64,000 nt of DNA from Diplolepis rosae. Its lineage: Eukaryota > Arthropoda > Insecta > Hymenoptera > Diplolepididae. The stretch covers positions 310,001 through 374,000 of the forward strand of contig JAPYXD010000581.1 in NCBI GenBank assembly GCA_030998225.1, in the 5' to 3' direction. The position numbers and the translations under genes are program-made. Of the stretch, positions 43,299 to 55,161 are shown one piece after another. Each line of letters begins with the position of its first letter. Position 1 is the stretch's first letter. The notes beneath the pieces were generated by a model. The model saw only the letters and a program-made list of their open reading frames with translations, made no database searches and was not told the DNA's origin.

Positions 43299-44563
43299 CA
43301 GTCTGTTCCACAAGAAAAGGTACGCGTTTACTCGGAAAGTTGTGAAGAAAACCTCATTTTTCTTTTTTGGCACAACAGTGCGCATAAAGCACTAGGGCGC
43401 ACTCACCTAATAAACCGTCCAATCGCCGTTGTTCTGGATAATGGCCTGGCACCTTCTGGGCATGCTCACGACTAGTTTTCAGCATATTCCGTAGGTAGGG
43501 AGCGCCATACCTCCTTAATTCATCGAGAGAGCTGCTTCAGGGTGAATGCACACCTTTCTGCAAGTTTCCTTTTCACGACACTCCACACATTTTCTATTGG
43601 ATTCGCATCAGGAGATTGTGAAAGCCAGTTCAAGGTCGTGATACCATTTTCCACTTTCCAGGGCGTGCAGAGGTGATGGCGATATTTGGGGTCGATGTCC
43701 TCTTGATGGATCCAATCCTTATTGTTGGCTCCAAAAATCTTCTCTGCAGATTTCAGAAGGTCATTTTTGTAGATTTGAAGCATTTTTTGAGCGTTGAGGT
43801 TCTCAGTAAAAAGCTCTAAACAGCCAAAACCGCGCTGTGAGAAGCATCCCCAAACATGGATCTTTATGGGGTGTTCAACAGTTCGCTGGAGGAAACGCTC
43901 ACCAGCGGCTGACCAGGCACGTTTTATGGGAACCCATGCCCAAAAGGACGCTTCGTCCGAAAATAGTACATTGGACCAATCGCGATCAACATTTTTCGTA
44001 GCCCATGCCAAGCGTTTTTCCATGTGAACCTCTGAGAGTAGGGGTTCCTGCCTCGTGGGACGGTACTGCACTTGCGCCTCAGCTAATCTGCGTCTTATGG
44101 TTTTTATACTAACGTGTAGTCCCTTCTCCTCTAGCTTAGCTTTGACTTCACGCAGACGGAGAGTTGAGTTGCGCTTGAACAATGTAACGATCATCTTATC
44201 CTCCTTATTGGACGTTGTTCGCGCCTCTCCTTCCCCTGGCAGGTCATCGACAGTTTTTGTGTCCTTATACCGCTCTAGCCACATTTACACGAAGTGCTTA
44301 GACTTTTTAAGCACTTTGACAGCAGCTGAGTATGAAAGGTGTGGTCCGCGTGCATGGGTGCACAAAAAAACGGCTTCGTAACGTTAAGCGCAGATAGCAC
44401 TCATAGCTTAATGTTGTGTAATATCTGACATTTCAAACAAGACTGAAACGAATCGGTGGTTGCGCCGTAGCCCTTTGAACGTACAGTCAGGACATAAAAG
44501 AAAGGAATGAAAATCTTTGAAACTTTGTGAGAAAACGCGTACTTTTCCTTGTGGAACAGACTG
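43299..44563 (-). mobile_element. Tc1-like element, 1265 bp, near full length
   Basis: CAGTCTGTTCCACAAGAAAA at the left, mirrored at the right by TTTTCCTTGTGGAACAGACTG less one base, flanked by TA (43297-43298 and 44564-44565). The transposase reads on the minus strand and covers almost the whole element. Host sequence flanking it contains ACCAGAAT on both sides. Confidence 0.85.
43408..44395 (-). pseudogene. Tc1-like DD34E transposase with two stops and a frameshift
   Basis: The main open part is 254 codons (44284 to 43520). The N-terminal HTH part (SYSAAVKVLKKSKHFV) is cut off by TAA just before MWLERYKDTKTVDDLP. Catalytic residues are all present: Asp in LFSDEASF (residue 110 of the open part), Asp in WIHQEDIDPK (196), and Glu in SPDANPIENVW (231), with exactly 34 residues between the last two. 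A TGA at 43520 separates a C-terminal tail (IKEVWRSLPTEYAEN, then frameshifted SMPRRCQAIIQNNG). Three lesions in all, so it is a recently dead copy. Confidence 0.85.
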
Positions 44564-44565
44564 TA

Positions 44566-46139
44566 TATAACCAGAATTTTATAACCATAACAATTAAACA
44601 ATTTTTCTGGTGAAATTAACTAAAAGTTCAGACATTTTAACCGGAAATTTTTTAATCGATCAACTTTAGTAAATTTAACCGAACAATTATTGAAGCAAAA
44701 TGGAAACGGAGATTTTAAAAGTTTAATGTATTTTTTCTTGGTCTTTCAGTAATTGCGAATAAATGGGGGTTCAAATCGGATTGTCTAATTCTATAAAAAT
44801 AATCACAGTTTTACGATTTAAGAAATCCTTTTATGTTTCTCTTTATTTTGATAGGTTCCACGGAAAACTGTCGATGTGAGGAGTCGATTTTTCTGATTCA
44901 GAAGTTAACCATATCAATTTAATTGAAGATATCATTGCAACACCAAGAAAAAATAAGTTAAACTTTAAAAATATGCACCACCATTTTGCTACAATAATAT
45001 TTCTTTCTATGATGTTTGTTTAATTTAAAATTATATAAAAAAACACGGCACAAAGGAGTTTTTCAGTAGTTGCTTTTATTTTTTTTGTGAGAAAGTAAAA
45101 ACAAAATTCAAAAATTCTTGAAATGATACCTAACGTACTAGAAAAGCGAGTTCATTGGATCTGCATATATATTTTGTTGGTTTTGAGAAGCAACCACTTT
45201 TAATTGTTCGAACAAAACATTTTTATAATTTTTTTTTTTTTATGATTGTAATATTTTTCGTACTGAAATCATATTTTAATACGTCTGCCTCGTTTCATGG
45301 AACTTTCAACACGATCATCATAAATTATAACTTAATTATAGAGTCCATTTCTTGTCTTAAATTTTTCTCTATTCCAAAATTAATTCTCATAAAAAAAGTT
45401 AGTCAGAATTGAAATGAGTATTAAAAAGTTTCAATTCTTATGTATTCCATTTCTTTCAAGCCTATGAAATATAGCAACCGAGAATGAGCGGGATTCTATC
45501 CTTTTGAATGCCGTTTTGAGAATCTTAAAACTTTCTAAGCAAAAAATTTTTAAGTAGCCTGTGGACCTCTACTTTCAGTACAACCTTAAAATTATATTCG
45601 TTTTTGTGTATCTCTTACCATTTTATAAAAATCTCAGAATTTATGGCATCAAAAATTTCGCTCCGTGAAAATATTGCTCAATAAGTTACATGATCAACAA
45701 TTATTAAATTCAATATATCTCAACTTTCTGCGCGTTTCATTTGATCAGCTTGCGTGCCTACATGAGTAATCGCGTACTGCGACGCATATGTGTCGCACTG
45801 ATATGCCCCTCACGCCTTAAGACGATTGTGCGCGAGAGATCAGCCCCTAATTAGCGGCTTGTTAGCCACTAATTGGTGGTAAGTTAATAAAATTTTGCTT
45901 GCAAAATTATTTTAATTGAACATTTATCGATTTCGATTGGAAATCTTAACCTCTCAAAGTAATTCAATCTTTTCTTATATTCTTCTTTGTTAGATTCACG
46001 GGGTTTGTACATACCTTTTAATTAAGAAATAGATCACCGTTTGACAAAAAAAATTCCACTTTTCATGCGTCAAGAAATGAAGTCATGCCCTTGCTCAGAA
46101 AATTTCGACAGTTTTTTCGATTTGTCAACACGTTTGAGC
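44566..46139. other. Unassigned AT-rich stretch
   Basis: 44570-44700 has CCGGAAA/TTTTTCTGGTGAAA words also seen at 40600-40750 and just left of the Tc1-like element, so that element may have landed in an older repeat. Otherwise nothing was recognised. Confidence 0.35.
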
Positions 46140-46147
46140 GATGAAGA

Positions 46148-47220
46148 CAGTGTTGCCAATTGCATGGCAATTTCCCGGAATCCGGGAAATTTTGACTGAC
46201 TTGGGAAATTTTACGGGATGTCAAGAAATTCCGGGAATTTCCGGGATATTGTCTTATAATTGCCTTATTATGTATTAAATTTGCATAGAGGATTTAATAA
46301 GAGATCTTTCGTTAAACACAACCAATCATAATGAGTTTTTATTAAAAAAAAAAGCATTTTATTGGTTGCAGGCCCTTAGGGCGCTTTCATATGTCATAGT
46401 GCTCTCATGCCACCAAGTGGAAAAGGCCTATTGCTATTCATTTCGATCTAACTCCTTCTGACGTCATATGCTAAAGTGAGATGAACAGATTTTACAGGTT
46501 TTCAAATGAATGAGTCACATCTCTTGATAGTCGCTTATGTGTAAAATTAGCCTAAAGTTTCTCACAGTATCTATGTTGATTGGATAAAAGTATTATGTCC
46601 CAAAAAAGAGTCATTGAATGGAATTTGAAATAGATTTTTAAGATATAGAATTCGGAAATGGATATATTTTTAATTAGAAAAGAGAACCCCAAATTACCTT
46701 GTATGCCTGTAAGTATAAATTATATAATTATTTTAATTCTCTTTGATTATAGGAGTGAAAAGATAGAAAAGTAAAGTTATGTTTCTGTACAGTATTTTCT
46801 AAACGTGATCAGTACGCATATATTGTTTATACGTTTATTAGTAAAATATTGTCTCTAGTAGGGCATGTGGTACTTTACCATAAGAGTAATTTAGTTCCTA
46901 TAGGTCTTTATCCACAATTTTTCAACATAATATTTGTTCATCAACGTAAATAACATAAAGACTGAGGTCGATGGACAATTATTTGATTTAGAATTTTGAT
47001 TATTTTTCGAAATTAACAAATATATATTTTTTAAAAACTATGAAAACCTAGGATAAGAAATATTTTTAACAGAGTTTAAAATATTTAAACAATTTTAAGA
47101 AGTTTTAGATGATTTTAATTTACGGAAAAGTTCCGGGAAGTTTTGAAATTTGTCCGGGAAAAGTTGGGAATTTTCTATCGAGCTGCCGGGAAGTTAAGAG
47201 CGTTCACTCCGGCAACATTG
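46148..47220. mobile_element. Non-autonomous hAT element with perfect 8-bp duplication
   Basis: Ends CAGTGTTGCC and, inverted, CAATGTTGCC, flanked by GATGAAGA at 46140-46147 and 47221-47228. Subterminal GGGAAATTCCCGG-like words (CCGGGAAATT, TTCCGGGAAG) recur at both ends. 1073 bp with no transposase frame. The TIR and 8-bp duplication are diagnostic of hAT. Confidence 0.85.
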
Positions 47221-47340
47221 GATGAAGACTACCAATATGGCACAATTCGGAACTACCTCACTTTGTCGCCACAAAGTCGTAGAGAAAAATAGGTGAAGTG
47301 GCAGGGGTCTGCTTGATATTAATGGTTGAAAGCATAGTAT

Positions 47341-47960
47341 TGTTACGTCAGAAACGCAACACTTTTCTTTTTAAAAGATTTCCTCCTTTTGTTAGAGTCG
47401 GAAGTATCCTCTCTAAGGGATGAGGAATAAGTCAGTGAACAGGAAGGAATCAATTATATGAAATATATTAATTAACATAAAATAGACGGTAGGTAAGCAC
47501 CATGGAAATGATAATAATATAGAAGATTCAAAGTTGGTTGTAATAACCCTTAGTTGGAAGTAAGTTTAGTTATAATTGAGTCCAGGTTGTTGAATACGGT
47601 GAGGTGAGTCCTTTCTTCGTGGGTGTTGAGATGAGTCTTAGTTAGACTGTAAACGTTGTGGTCCAGCTGGTTGGGATGGTTGATTTTTGATCCCGGTTAT
47701 TCTAGAGAATTCTCTAAGGCGATTCCTCTTCATTTTCTACTGCCGTTGAACTGGTAGACCTTATGTCGTGGCGTTGATTTTACTGATTTAAGACTGGACT
47801 AGACTGGACTAAACTTGCGGTAAAAAATCTGATGAGACTGGACTGACTTTCAGTGGATGTTTCATTGTGGGGTCGATTTTACTAAACTAAACTGGACTGA
47901 TTTCTGTTGGAACTTTCGCTTTTTATAGGATTTTGAAAGGTCAACTATGACGAGCTACAT
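47341..47960 (-). mobile_element. Solo LTR, family L1 (minus orientation)
   Basis: On the minus strand it matches 15560-16018: a TATAAAAAG-like box near 47925, the CGGCTGGACCACAA region (seen here as TTGTGGTCCAGCTGG) and the terminal GACGTAACA (here TGTTACGTC at 47341). The U3 part beyond about 47960 cannot be aligned by eye, so the right end may run to about 48060. Confidence 0.6.
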
Positions 47961-48778
47961 GCTATGACGAGTTACATGTTATTACAAGGTACATGTAATG
48001 ACTCTTATATGCGTGATAAGTGTATATGTTAGTGCGTTGGTACCGTTGGGCTTCAGTCACCTTCTCTTTTAGTCAGTCAATTTGTTATCTTGTGTGGGTA
48101 TTATAATTATTTTACATTTTTAAGGGGTTATATACCTTTTTCTCTAGGGAAATACAGGTTTTTTTTTTTTTTTAATCATGTCACCATAGTTTTATTCAAA
48201 TGCGATCAAAAGTTTCAAAAAATACATCTCTTATTGTGTTTTTGTATAAAATTTCGAGTGAAAATTCGGAAAATTGGGGAAGGTACACTCCTTGACGCAG
48301 AACTCCTTTTGTTTGTAATGGCTTACTGCGAGCATGAAATAACGGTAACGGCTTAGCTGGAAAAAAACTACGTTAGTATATAGTGTGACCTTGTTCGTGA
48401 ACGAAGGATTTAAAAAAAAAAATTTTGTACAGTTACAGTGATATTTTTTCCAAAAAAGTCGATTTCTTAAGGTCGAAAAATTGAGTTTTCTGCCAAAGAA
48501 AACAGAAGGATTTGTCTGAAGAAAAATTCCTTCGTTCACGAACTAGTTATTTTAAGTACAAACAACCCCTCCAAATTTCAAATTGATCGATGTAGTGGTT
48601 AGCGAGATATCGAGCTCACCGCGATGGCATTTTATCAAAAATACGATTCCGAGATAATCGCGTTTAAAGTTTTAGGTGGACATTAAGTAGTTCCAGAAAC
48701 TGCGCGCTATGAACGGTCGTATCTTAGGTTCTAGTGCCCCGATCTCGATTAAATTTTGCAGTAACATTGTTAAAAGTA

Positions 48779-49535
48779 CAGGGTTTCCCAATAGGGGTGA
48801 TATGATTTTGAATGTCCCTATCGGGCTGATTTGAACTGAAATTTTTGACGTCTGCTGTCAGTTGTCATCAGTAAGGTTTGCCATTTAATCATGAGTAGTT
48901 TCACGCTTCCACAACGTTTGGAAATTGTCCAATTATTTTATCAAAATTCGAGAAGTTTTGTCGGTGTTCAAAGAGCATATCGTGCAAAATATGGTCGTCA
49001 TTCTGATCCATCCGCGCTCTCAATTCGTCGAATAATCGATAAGTTGGAGAGTGAATTTACTCTATTGGATACTAAGCCTAAAAATCGTATGCGTACCGCA
49101 CGTTCTACACAGAATATAGCCGCCGTACAGGCCAGTATCGAGGAAAACCGTGAATTGTCCGTGCCACGCCGATCTCAGGAATTCGGCCTGTCCAGGATGA
49201 CTACCTGGCGTATTTTGCGATTGGATCTTGGCCTGCATCCCTATATGATGATTCTGGCCCAAGAACTGAAGCCTAATGACCATCGTTTGCGTCGGGAGTT
49301 CGCGGATTGGGCTCTGGAATCAATTGAAAATTATCCCAATTTTCATCAAAAAATCATCTTTTCTGATGAGGCGCATTTTTGGCTCAAGTCTCGGGGGGCA
49401 TTTGGCCGATATATTGTTTAAATCATAAATGGCATAGAATATCCAATATAATAAAAAAGATTTCGATCAATTCCGAATGAATATTCAGTGTTTTTTTTCA
49501 ATTTCAAAACATATCACCCTTATTGGGAAACCCTT
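48779..49535 (+). mobile_element. Tc1/mariner-type element, deleted, TA-flanked
   Basis: CAGGGTTTCCCAATAGGGG at the left and, inverted, AAGGGTTTCCCAATAAGGG at the right; TA at 48777-48778 and 49536-49537. 757 bp. It sits inside the TTAA-flanked element, so it is younger than that insertion. Confidence 0.85.
48891..49421 (+). pseudogene. Tc1/mariner-type transposase, N-terminal half only
   Basis: 176 codons. N-terminal HTH (FTLPQRLEIVQLFYQNSRSF, QRAYRAKYG), a second HTH (IRRIIDKLE... RRSQEFGLSRMTTWRILR), then LGLHPY and IIFSDEAHFW with the first catalytic Asp at residue 159. The rest of the catalytic domain is deleted and the frame ends in unrelated residues. The N-terminal part is open throughout and would make a DNA-binding, non-catalytic protein. 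Same family as 29988-30285 and 55985-56391. Confidence 0.8.
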
Positions 49536-49607
49536 TATGTACTTTAAAAATAAGCAGCACAAATGTTCTTTATTTTTTGAGCCAGAAAAATGTATATAAC
49601 CCCTTAA

Positions 49608-50459
49608 TTGAAATATAAAATATACATCTAATTTACAAGTCTGTGAATAAAAAATTTCAGAGCTTTTTTAAGCAGACAATTTCTTATTATGACGTTTTTT
49701 TCGTACTTCGTTTAGTTTGGTTAAAAATAAATTTTTTAAATTTTCATTGATATTTTTTTATGATTAAAACGAGAAAAAAATATTTCATCAAAAAGTGTGT
49801 AAATTAAAATTTGTAGAACATTTTCAAGTGAATTATCTCGTATTGTCAATTCTTTTTTGTGTCATTCTAATTGTTTTTTCTGAAGTTATTACGTTTGCAT
49901 TAATTTGATATATTTATTGGTACACTTTATTATAGATCGTAAAGGAAAAGCTAATTTATTAGCCAGTCATATCCAACAAAGATTAAAAAAATTAGATTAT
50001 TTTTAGATTCTTTAGAATTCACTTTATTAAAAATTCTGAAAATTTAATCTCGGTTCCTGAAAGTATTTGTAGGATTTTATGAATCAACTTTATTACATGT
50101 GTTTCTCTGAAAAAAACAAATAAGGTTACAACGTTGAAGAACGCGAAAATCAGAAATAAATTTTACATAGAAAGTGGAAAAATCTATCCACGAAAAAAAT
50201 GGGTATACTAATAATCCTGCTAGCCAACCATTAAAGTAATAACTTCGAGTAAATTAAGTTCTGATCAATAATATTAAAAAATTTATTCTATTTATAGTAT
50301 TGAGAAAGTATTGGATAGATGGTTGGAAGAAAAGTTAGTTAAAGTGACTATTTTCTAAGTTTGTTTTTAATAAGATTTTTCTACACTTTCACTTAAAAAA
50401 CTTGATAAATAAAAAACGCGAGAAAGAAACTTGAATCTCCGTGAATAACACACAAGACG
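49608..50459. other. AT-rich stretch with degenerate R-type units
   Basis: 49620-49870 carries words of the 150-bp R units (TTTTTTTCGTACTTCGT, AAAATTTGTAGAACATTTT). The rest is featureless. Confidence 0.4.
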
Positions 50460-50720
50460 AAGCGCAAAGCGCGTCACAAAATATGCATCATTTGCAAAAG
50501 GGGGCTAGACAGATTGCTTTTTTATTTCTAAAAATAAAATGTCTTCAAACTGTAACTTATAATTTTTAGTACAGTGACTTCAGAACAAAACCATTATTCC
50601 TACTAAAATATGGGGCGCGCGTTCCGTTCGAAGCGCTTCGCGCTCGGTCTTATATCCTTCGCACACATTTAAGGTGTGCAAAAGTTTCGCGCTTGCCGTG
50701 CGGGCAAACCCTAGTACTGT
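50460..50720. repeat. GC palindrome words of the R-associated type
   Basis: GACGAAGCGCAAAGCGCGTC, GGCGCGCGTTCCGTTCGAAG and GCGCTTCGCGCTCGG, followed by CTTCGCACACATTTAAGGTG, resemble the 13.24 kb cluster. Confidence 0.5.
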
Positions 50721-50984
50721 TGCGATATCGCCAGTGTAATAATTTTGGCTGAAGCTGTACACACGGATGAGCGCGTACACTTAGCGAAATCAGCTGGTCG
50801 AAAGCTGGCAACGTCGCGCGATAAATCAAAAGTTTAAAGTTAAATTATATCGTGACATGTTTCCGTACATGTTCCTTGTTACATTGACCCACAGTTATAA
50901 ATCTGTAATATTTATTTTGGCTTGGGGTCAGCTTAGTTTCTAATTATTTATGTCATAGAGGACATACAAATTAGGAAGGCAAAC

Positions 50985-51030
50985 GTTTCGGCCACAGATG
51001 GGGGCCCTCTTCAGTGCCAATTAGCTTAAT
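50985..51030 (-). repeat. Penelope-like terminal motif
   Basis: The minus strand reads CACTGAAGAGGGCCCCC-ATCT-GTGGCCGAAACG: a CTGAAGA box, a GGCC/GGCC stem and CGAAAC. This arrangement is typical of Penelope-like element termini and their minimal hammerhead motifs. No reverse transcriptase/GIY-YIG frame is visible around it. Confidence 0.4.
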
Positions 51031-51924
51031 TGTAACCTTTAAATATTTATTAACTAATACATGCAATTAAAAAATATATGGTATTTTTTGTTTTTTTTGT
51101 TTTTTTCTTTTTGCTTATTAATTAAAAATAGAGTAAACATGCAGAAAAACTTATGTGTAAGCGAGTTCCTAGGTGTGAAGAAACCAGGCCGTTCCAAAAA
51201 CTGTTCCAGCAAGTAATCCTCTTCCACAGGAACCGTGAAAAGTGCGGCCGCGGAACGCACTCCCTCAAGGGCACATATATAAACACAATTATTTCAAACC
51301 AGAAAGAAACAACCCACTGGAGAATATAACGTGGATCCTTGGTAAAGCACGCACAGCAAACCACACATATACACGAGCACCAGAAGTAAAGGACACTGAA
51401 GTTAAAACAATCAGAACATTGCAATTGGTATGGAAAAATTTATTTATTTTCTCAAAAACCACAGAGATGACAGACGGATGTAAGTCCACCACTCTGCCAC
51501 ATGGCTAGAAGAAAACTGATTTGGGAATAAGTCGTATTTAGGAAGACAAGTGTTCAGAGTTTGACGTATATGGAGAGCATTCTCCATGATATGTCAGGTT
51601 CCAACACCAAGGGTTATACACAAACAAAATTTACTTTAATGTCCCCGGCACTTGAGATTTCTATGTGCTCAAGCATCCAAGGAAAGCAAACCCCTACCAC
51701 GCGTTCGAAGAATTCTGTAAGGAAAGGCACTCAATACGGTCCCAGCGTCGTAAAAATTATACACATTTTTGTGGATATAGAAAGTAAAATGCAACTAAAG
51801 TGGAAATTCACGAAAAATTAATTTCCTGGTTTTTCGAAACCTCTGATTCTTAATAACTGGAACCCGGAAAAATACAATATTAAGTTTATAAGTATGATGT
51901 CCGAGTTTTTCGGATTATAAGACT
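51031..51924. other. Unassigned, less AT-rich stretch
   Basis: Open frames of about 85-100 codons exist on both strands at 51122-51821, but none resembles a known domain. It may belong to the retroelement whose end is marked at 51.0 kb. Confidence 0.3.
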
Positions 51925-52257
51925 GTTGTAAAGTGGCAAAATATTACGCGAGCTATTCCAACTCTGATTTGAATAGAGTGGTCAATTAATACGGTAGCAC
52001 TACGGATTCTGAGACTAATAAAAAGTTGCAATGTGATGCGCGAGCACTTCAGACTCTGACTTTAAGTGAGGTGGCCAAGTAATGCGCGAGTTCTTGGGAG
52101 TATGAGGATTTTTATAAAGTGGCCAAGTAATACGCGAGATTTCCGGACTCGAAGTTTAAGTAAGGTGACCAAATAATGCGCGAATTCTTAGGAGTACAAG
52201 AATTTTTATAAAGTGGCCAAGTAATACGCGAGATTTCCGGGCTCTGACTTAAAGTAA
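51925..52257 (+). repeat. Minisatellite, roughly 47-bp units paired into about 94 bp
   Basis: AAGTGGCCAAGTAATACGCG with AGATTTCCGG alternates with AGGTG-CCAA-TAATGCGCGA and TTCTTAGGAGTA. About six diverged units from 51925 to 52257, the last ones the most similar. Confidence 0.7.
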
Positions 52258-52679
52258 AAAAGCTCGGCACGCCTTTCTCAGTTGCACACATTTTGCTATT
52301 TCGTACTTTCTCTCTCGTTCAGTCGTGACATTGCCGCTCACTCGGCTCATTTATTTAGTGCTCTTTATTGAACTCGATTTCAACAACTGTAAAGCGTTGT
52401 TACTCGAAATACAATAAGACAAAGTTATCCAAATTAAGCAGGAGTGAGTCTAAGAAAGTGTTTATTCTACTCGCGGAATTTGATCACGCTCTTAATTTTT
52501 CTTTTATTCTTTTTTCTCGAATTCCTTATTGAATTTCAACTATAACCTATACCTACCATGTAAAAGTGGGTGACTTTAGAAATGCATATCTTTGAAACTA
52601 ATAAGTCAAACGCCTTCAAACTTTGCTATCTTGTGTATTTTAACTTCATTTATGATGCCCTGAAATTTCAACGCTTTCT
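52258..52679. other. Unassigned stretch
   Basis: No gene or repeat recognised. Confidence 0.35.
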
Positions 52680-53480
52680 TACTTTATCGCCGTAAGGGTA
52701 GTACTACCTTAAGTTTATTTCTTGTGATTTGAATATGAAGCTCAAGTTAATTTTATGATATTGTAGATTTGAATTACATTTTCTCAAAGTTACTACACTT
52801 TTTTTTATTTTGATTTCAAATAAAGGAAATTAAATTTACTTAAAGTTTTATCAGCTTTAAGGAACACATTCTTATCATGACACTCACGCTCCGCGCTCGA
52901 TTTTCTGTGTACATTTCTGTAACTTTCTAATAATTTACATGATTAAAAAGATCTATTATCTTCCAAATAACTCAAAAAGAAAAAAAATTTGTAGACTATT
53001 TTTAGCAAACGATTTTTTATTTTAACGCTTATTGTGTATCTCACATATTTTGGTTAAAAATGGAATTCTTGATTTTCAATAGTGTTTTTAAAACCAAAAA
53101 TATACCTTGTCAAAAAATGTCCTACTGATAATTTATAGACCTCATTTGGGCAAATAATTTTCCATCTGAACGTTTTTTTCGTATATCACATATTATTGTT
53201 AAAAAATTGAATTTTGAATTTTCAATAGAATTTTTTTTATCAAAAAACATTTATAGATCTTATGAAAAAATTTAGTGACTCAAACTTGTAGATCTTTATG
53301 TAGTAAAAAATTTTGTATCATAATTTTTTTTTCGTATCGTATAATTTAACTGGAAAATGGAATTTAGATGTTGTCTTTTTACAAGTTTTAACATACTGTA
53401 ACTTTCCTAATTTTATTTTGATCGAAAAATTTTATTGGAATAAGACTGATTGTAGCAAACGCTTGCCTGGAAAAGAGGTA
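52680..53480 (+). repeat. Repeat R copy (tandem-unit part)
   Basis: GGAACACATTCTTATCATGA, CACGCTCCGCGCTCGATTTT, then three to four 150-bp units (TTGTGTATCTCACATATTTT, TTTTTTTCGTATATCACATA, TTTTTCGTATCGTATAATTT), matching 13560-14250 in the same orientation. The SAPIK-type terminal part is absent. Confidence 0.6.
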
Positions 53481-54424
53481 AAAACATATAAATATAATAT
53501 ATAGAAGAATTTTTAATGCATAATAATTTCTACTGCAAAAGTTATATTGATCTCTACGATTTTGCCCATTTCGGGCCAATGTTGGTACGTATCAAATTTA
53601 GCATTAGGGTATTTAGTAATTTTAGCTTCATTTTTTTCCGTCAAATGTTAGAATCATAAAAGCCAGTTTTCACTTGTCAAATTTCAAATATCAAAATTAT
53701 AATCAATAACTCACAAGGGACTGTAGTTGAGTTTGATTAATTTACACTATTGGACTTCAGTTGATATTGCAAGCATCGAGTGTCAAAATTGTAATTGATG
53801 GAGGAAAACGGTGTTGGTGTGGATTCACAACTGATATTAAGCCAGGGTATAAACATAGAAGCGAATGAAGTTGCGTGAGGTTTGGAATCTATCAATGACA
53901 ACATGTCAGAGAGAAATAGAAAATTAGTTCCCCCTAGATTTCAAGCCCTCATGTAGCCCTCTCTCTTCATCTAAAAAATTCTAAACTCGCCCTTCGGATG
54001 TAGTTACAGTTCTGATGTCAAATGTACTGCAAGCGACATTTTATGTTGTTAGGGATTTCCTCTGGTTGAATTTAGCGTCAGTAACGATCAATTCTGTAAT
54101 TTCGCTTCACTCAATTTTCCTATATCATGTCCACGAAAGTTCGTCAAATTACTTTGATATGCCCTTTAGCGAGCTCATACGAATATGTTTTTTCAAAATA
54201 CCTCAAAAATCTATAATGATCATTTATTTGGAAATTAGTCTGCATACATTTTTTTCATTAAAATATCATTAATTTAACATAGATTTCAAAAATACCTTAA
54301 AGTATAAAAATAGATTTTTCACAAAATTGTCAATTATTTTTCTAAATAAAATACTCATAAATTCTCTCTTTTTTATTTTATTTTCATTTAACACGTGCAA
54401 TAAGGTAGGGGGAATTTTTGTGTA
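53481..54424. other. Unassigned stretch
   Basis: No repeat match and no recognisable reading frame. Confidence 0.35.
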
Positions 54425-54900
54425 CGAGACCGGGCCCAAGCTTGGCAAGCCCCTGATTGGCATAAAACACTGAGCCAGGCCTAATTATGGTCTAGAAACT
54501 ATATTATTGCTTCTCTATTTTCTTGATTTTTATTCTACTCAACCGGGCCCAGTGCTGGTTCGGGGTTTCATTCCAGGCCAGGTCAGGTCGTAAAATTTTA
54601 GCATATAGTAATATTATTTATAACTTCTATAATAACATGCAAATTCATTCTTGTGCAATGATTTTTTTTACCTCAGACTAGGCCCAGTTTTGGCAAGTCC
54701 TCAATTGGCATGGAACACCGAGCCATGGCTGTCCCTAGCCTAATAGATGAATTATTTCAATGCCATTTTCCGCATTCAGAATCTACTACACCAGGCTTGA
54801 GTTCGGTTTGGCGAATTATTTCAGGTTAGAGCCAGGTTAGGAATTTTGTGCCATTTATCCAGACTAGATTTAGCCCTTGCATGTCCTTGCTTAAAATAAA
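54425..54900 (+). repeat. Two diverged tandem units of about 235 bp
   Basis: GGGCCCAAGCTTGGCAAGCC, TGATTGGCATAAAACACTGAG, CCAGGCC...GGTCAGGTC is repeated from 54665 as GGCCCAGTTTTGGCAAGTCC, CAATTGGCATGGAACACCGAG and AGAGCCAGGTTAGG. Confidence 0.55.
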
Positions 54901-55161
54901 CGCTTAGATAAGTCTGGGGCATCACTGGCTATGTCAAAGATACAAATCTTGCAAAGAGCGTTTGCAGCTTTAGTCCGCGAGACTGATAATAATAAGACTA
55001 AGGCGAGATTAAATAAAACATTGACAGAAATAAATAGTATTCGAATACTAGGAATAGCCCTGCTGAAGATAAATTTAGGAATGGTCCCAAATAGTCAGAA
55101 GTAGTAGCTGAATTGTTTGGTTTGAATAGGCAAAAACTAACATTTTTTAATTCAGCGTTGA

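Larger units (their letters stand above)
48124..49603. mobile_element. TTAA-flanked TIR element with a nested Tc1-like insert
   Basis: GGGGTTATATAC-TTTTT at the left is mirrored by AAAAA-GTATATAACCCC at the right, and both sides carry TTAA (48120-48123, 49604-49607) as in piggyBac-type insertion. Inside, TTCGTGAACGAAGGA (48390s) and TCCTTCGTTCACGAA (48530s) make a further hairpin. Without the nested 757-bp element it would be about 720 bp and non-coding. Confidence 0.7.

Noticed and set aside
15244..48060. The two L1 LTRs as ends of one 32-kb retroelement or provirus
   Set aside because: They are in opposite orientation, and the DNA between them is a mosaic of unrelated elements, so they are independent solo LTRs.
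51122..51508. Cys/Trp-rich frame on the minus strand and overlapping plus frame
   Set aside because: Mutually overlapping, no domain, and located next to a retroelement-type end; not supported as a gene.
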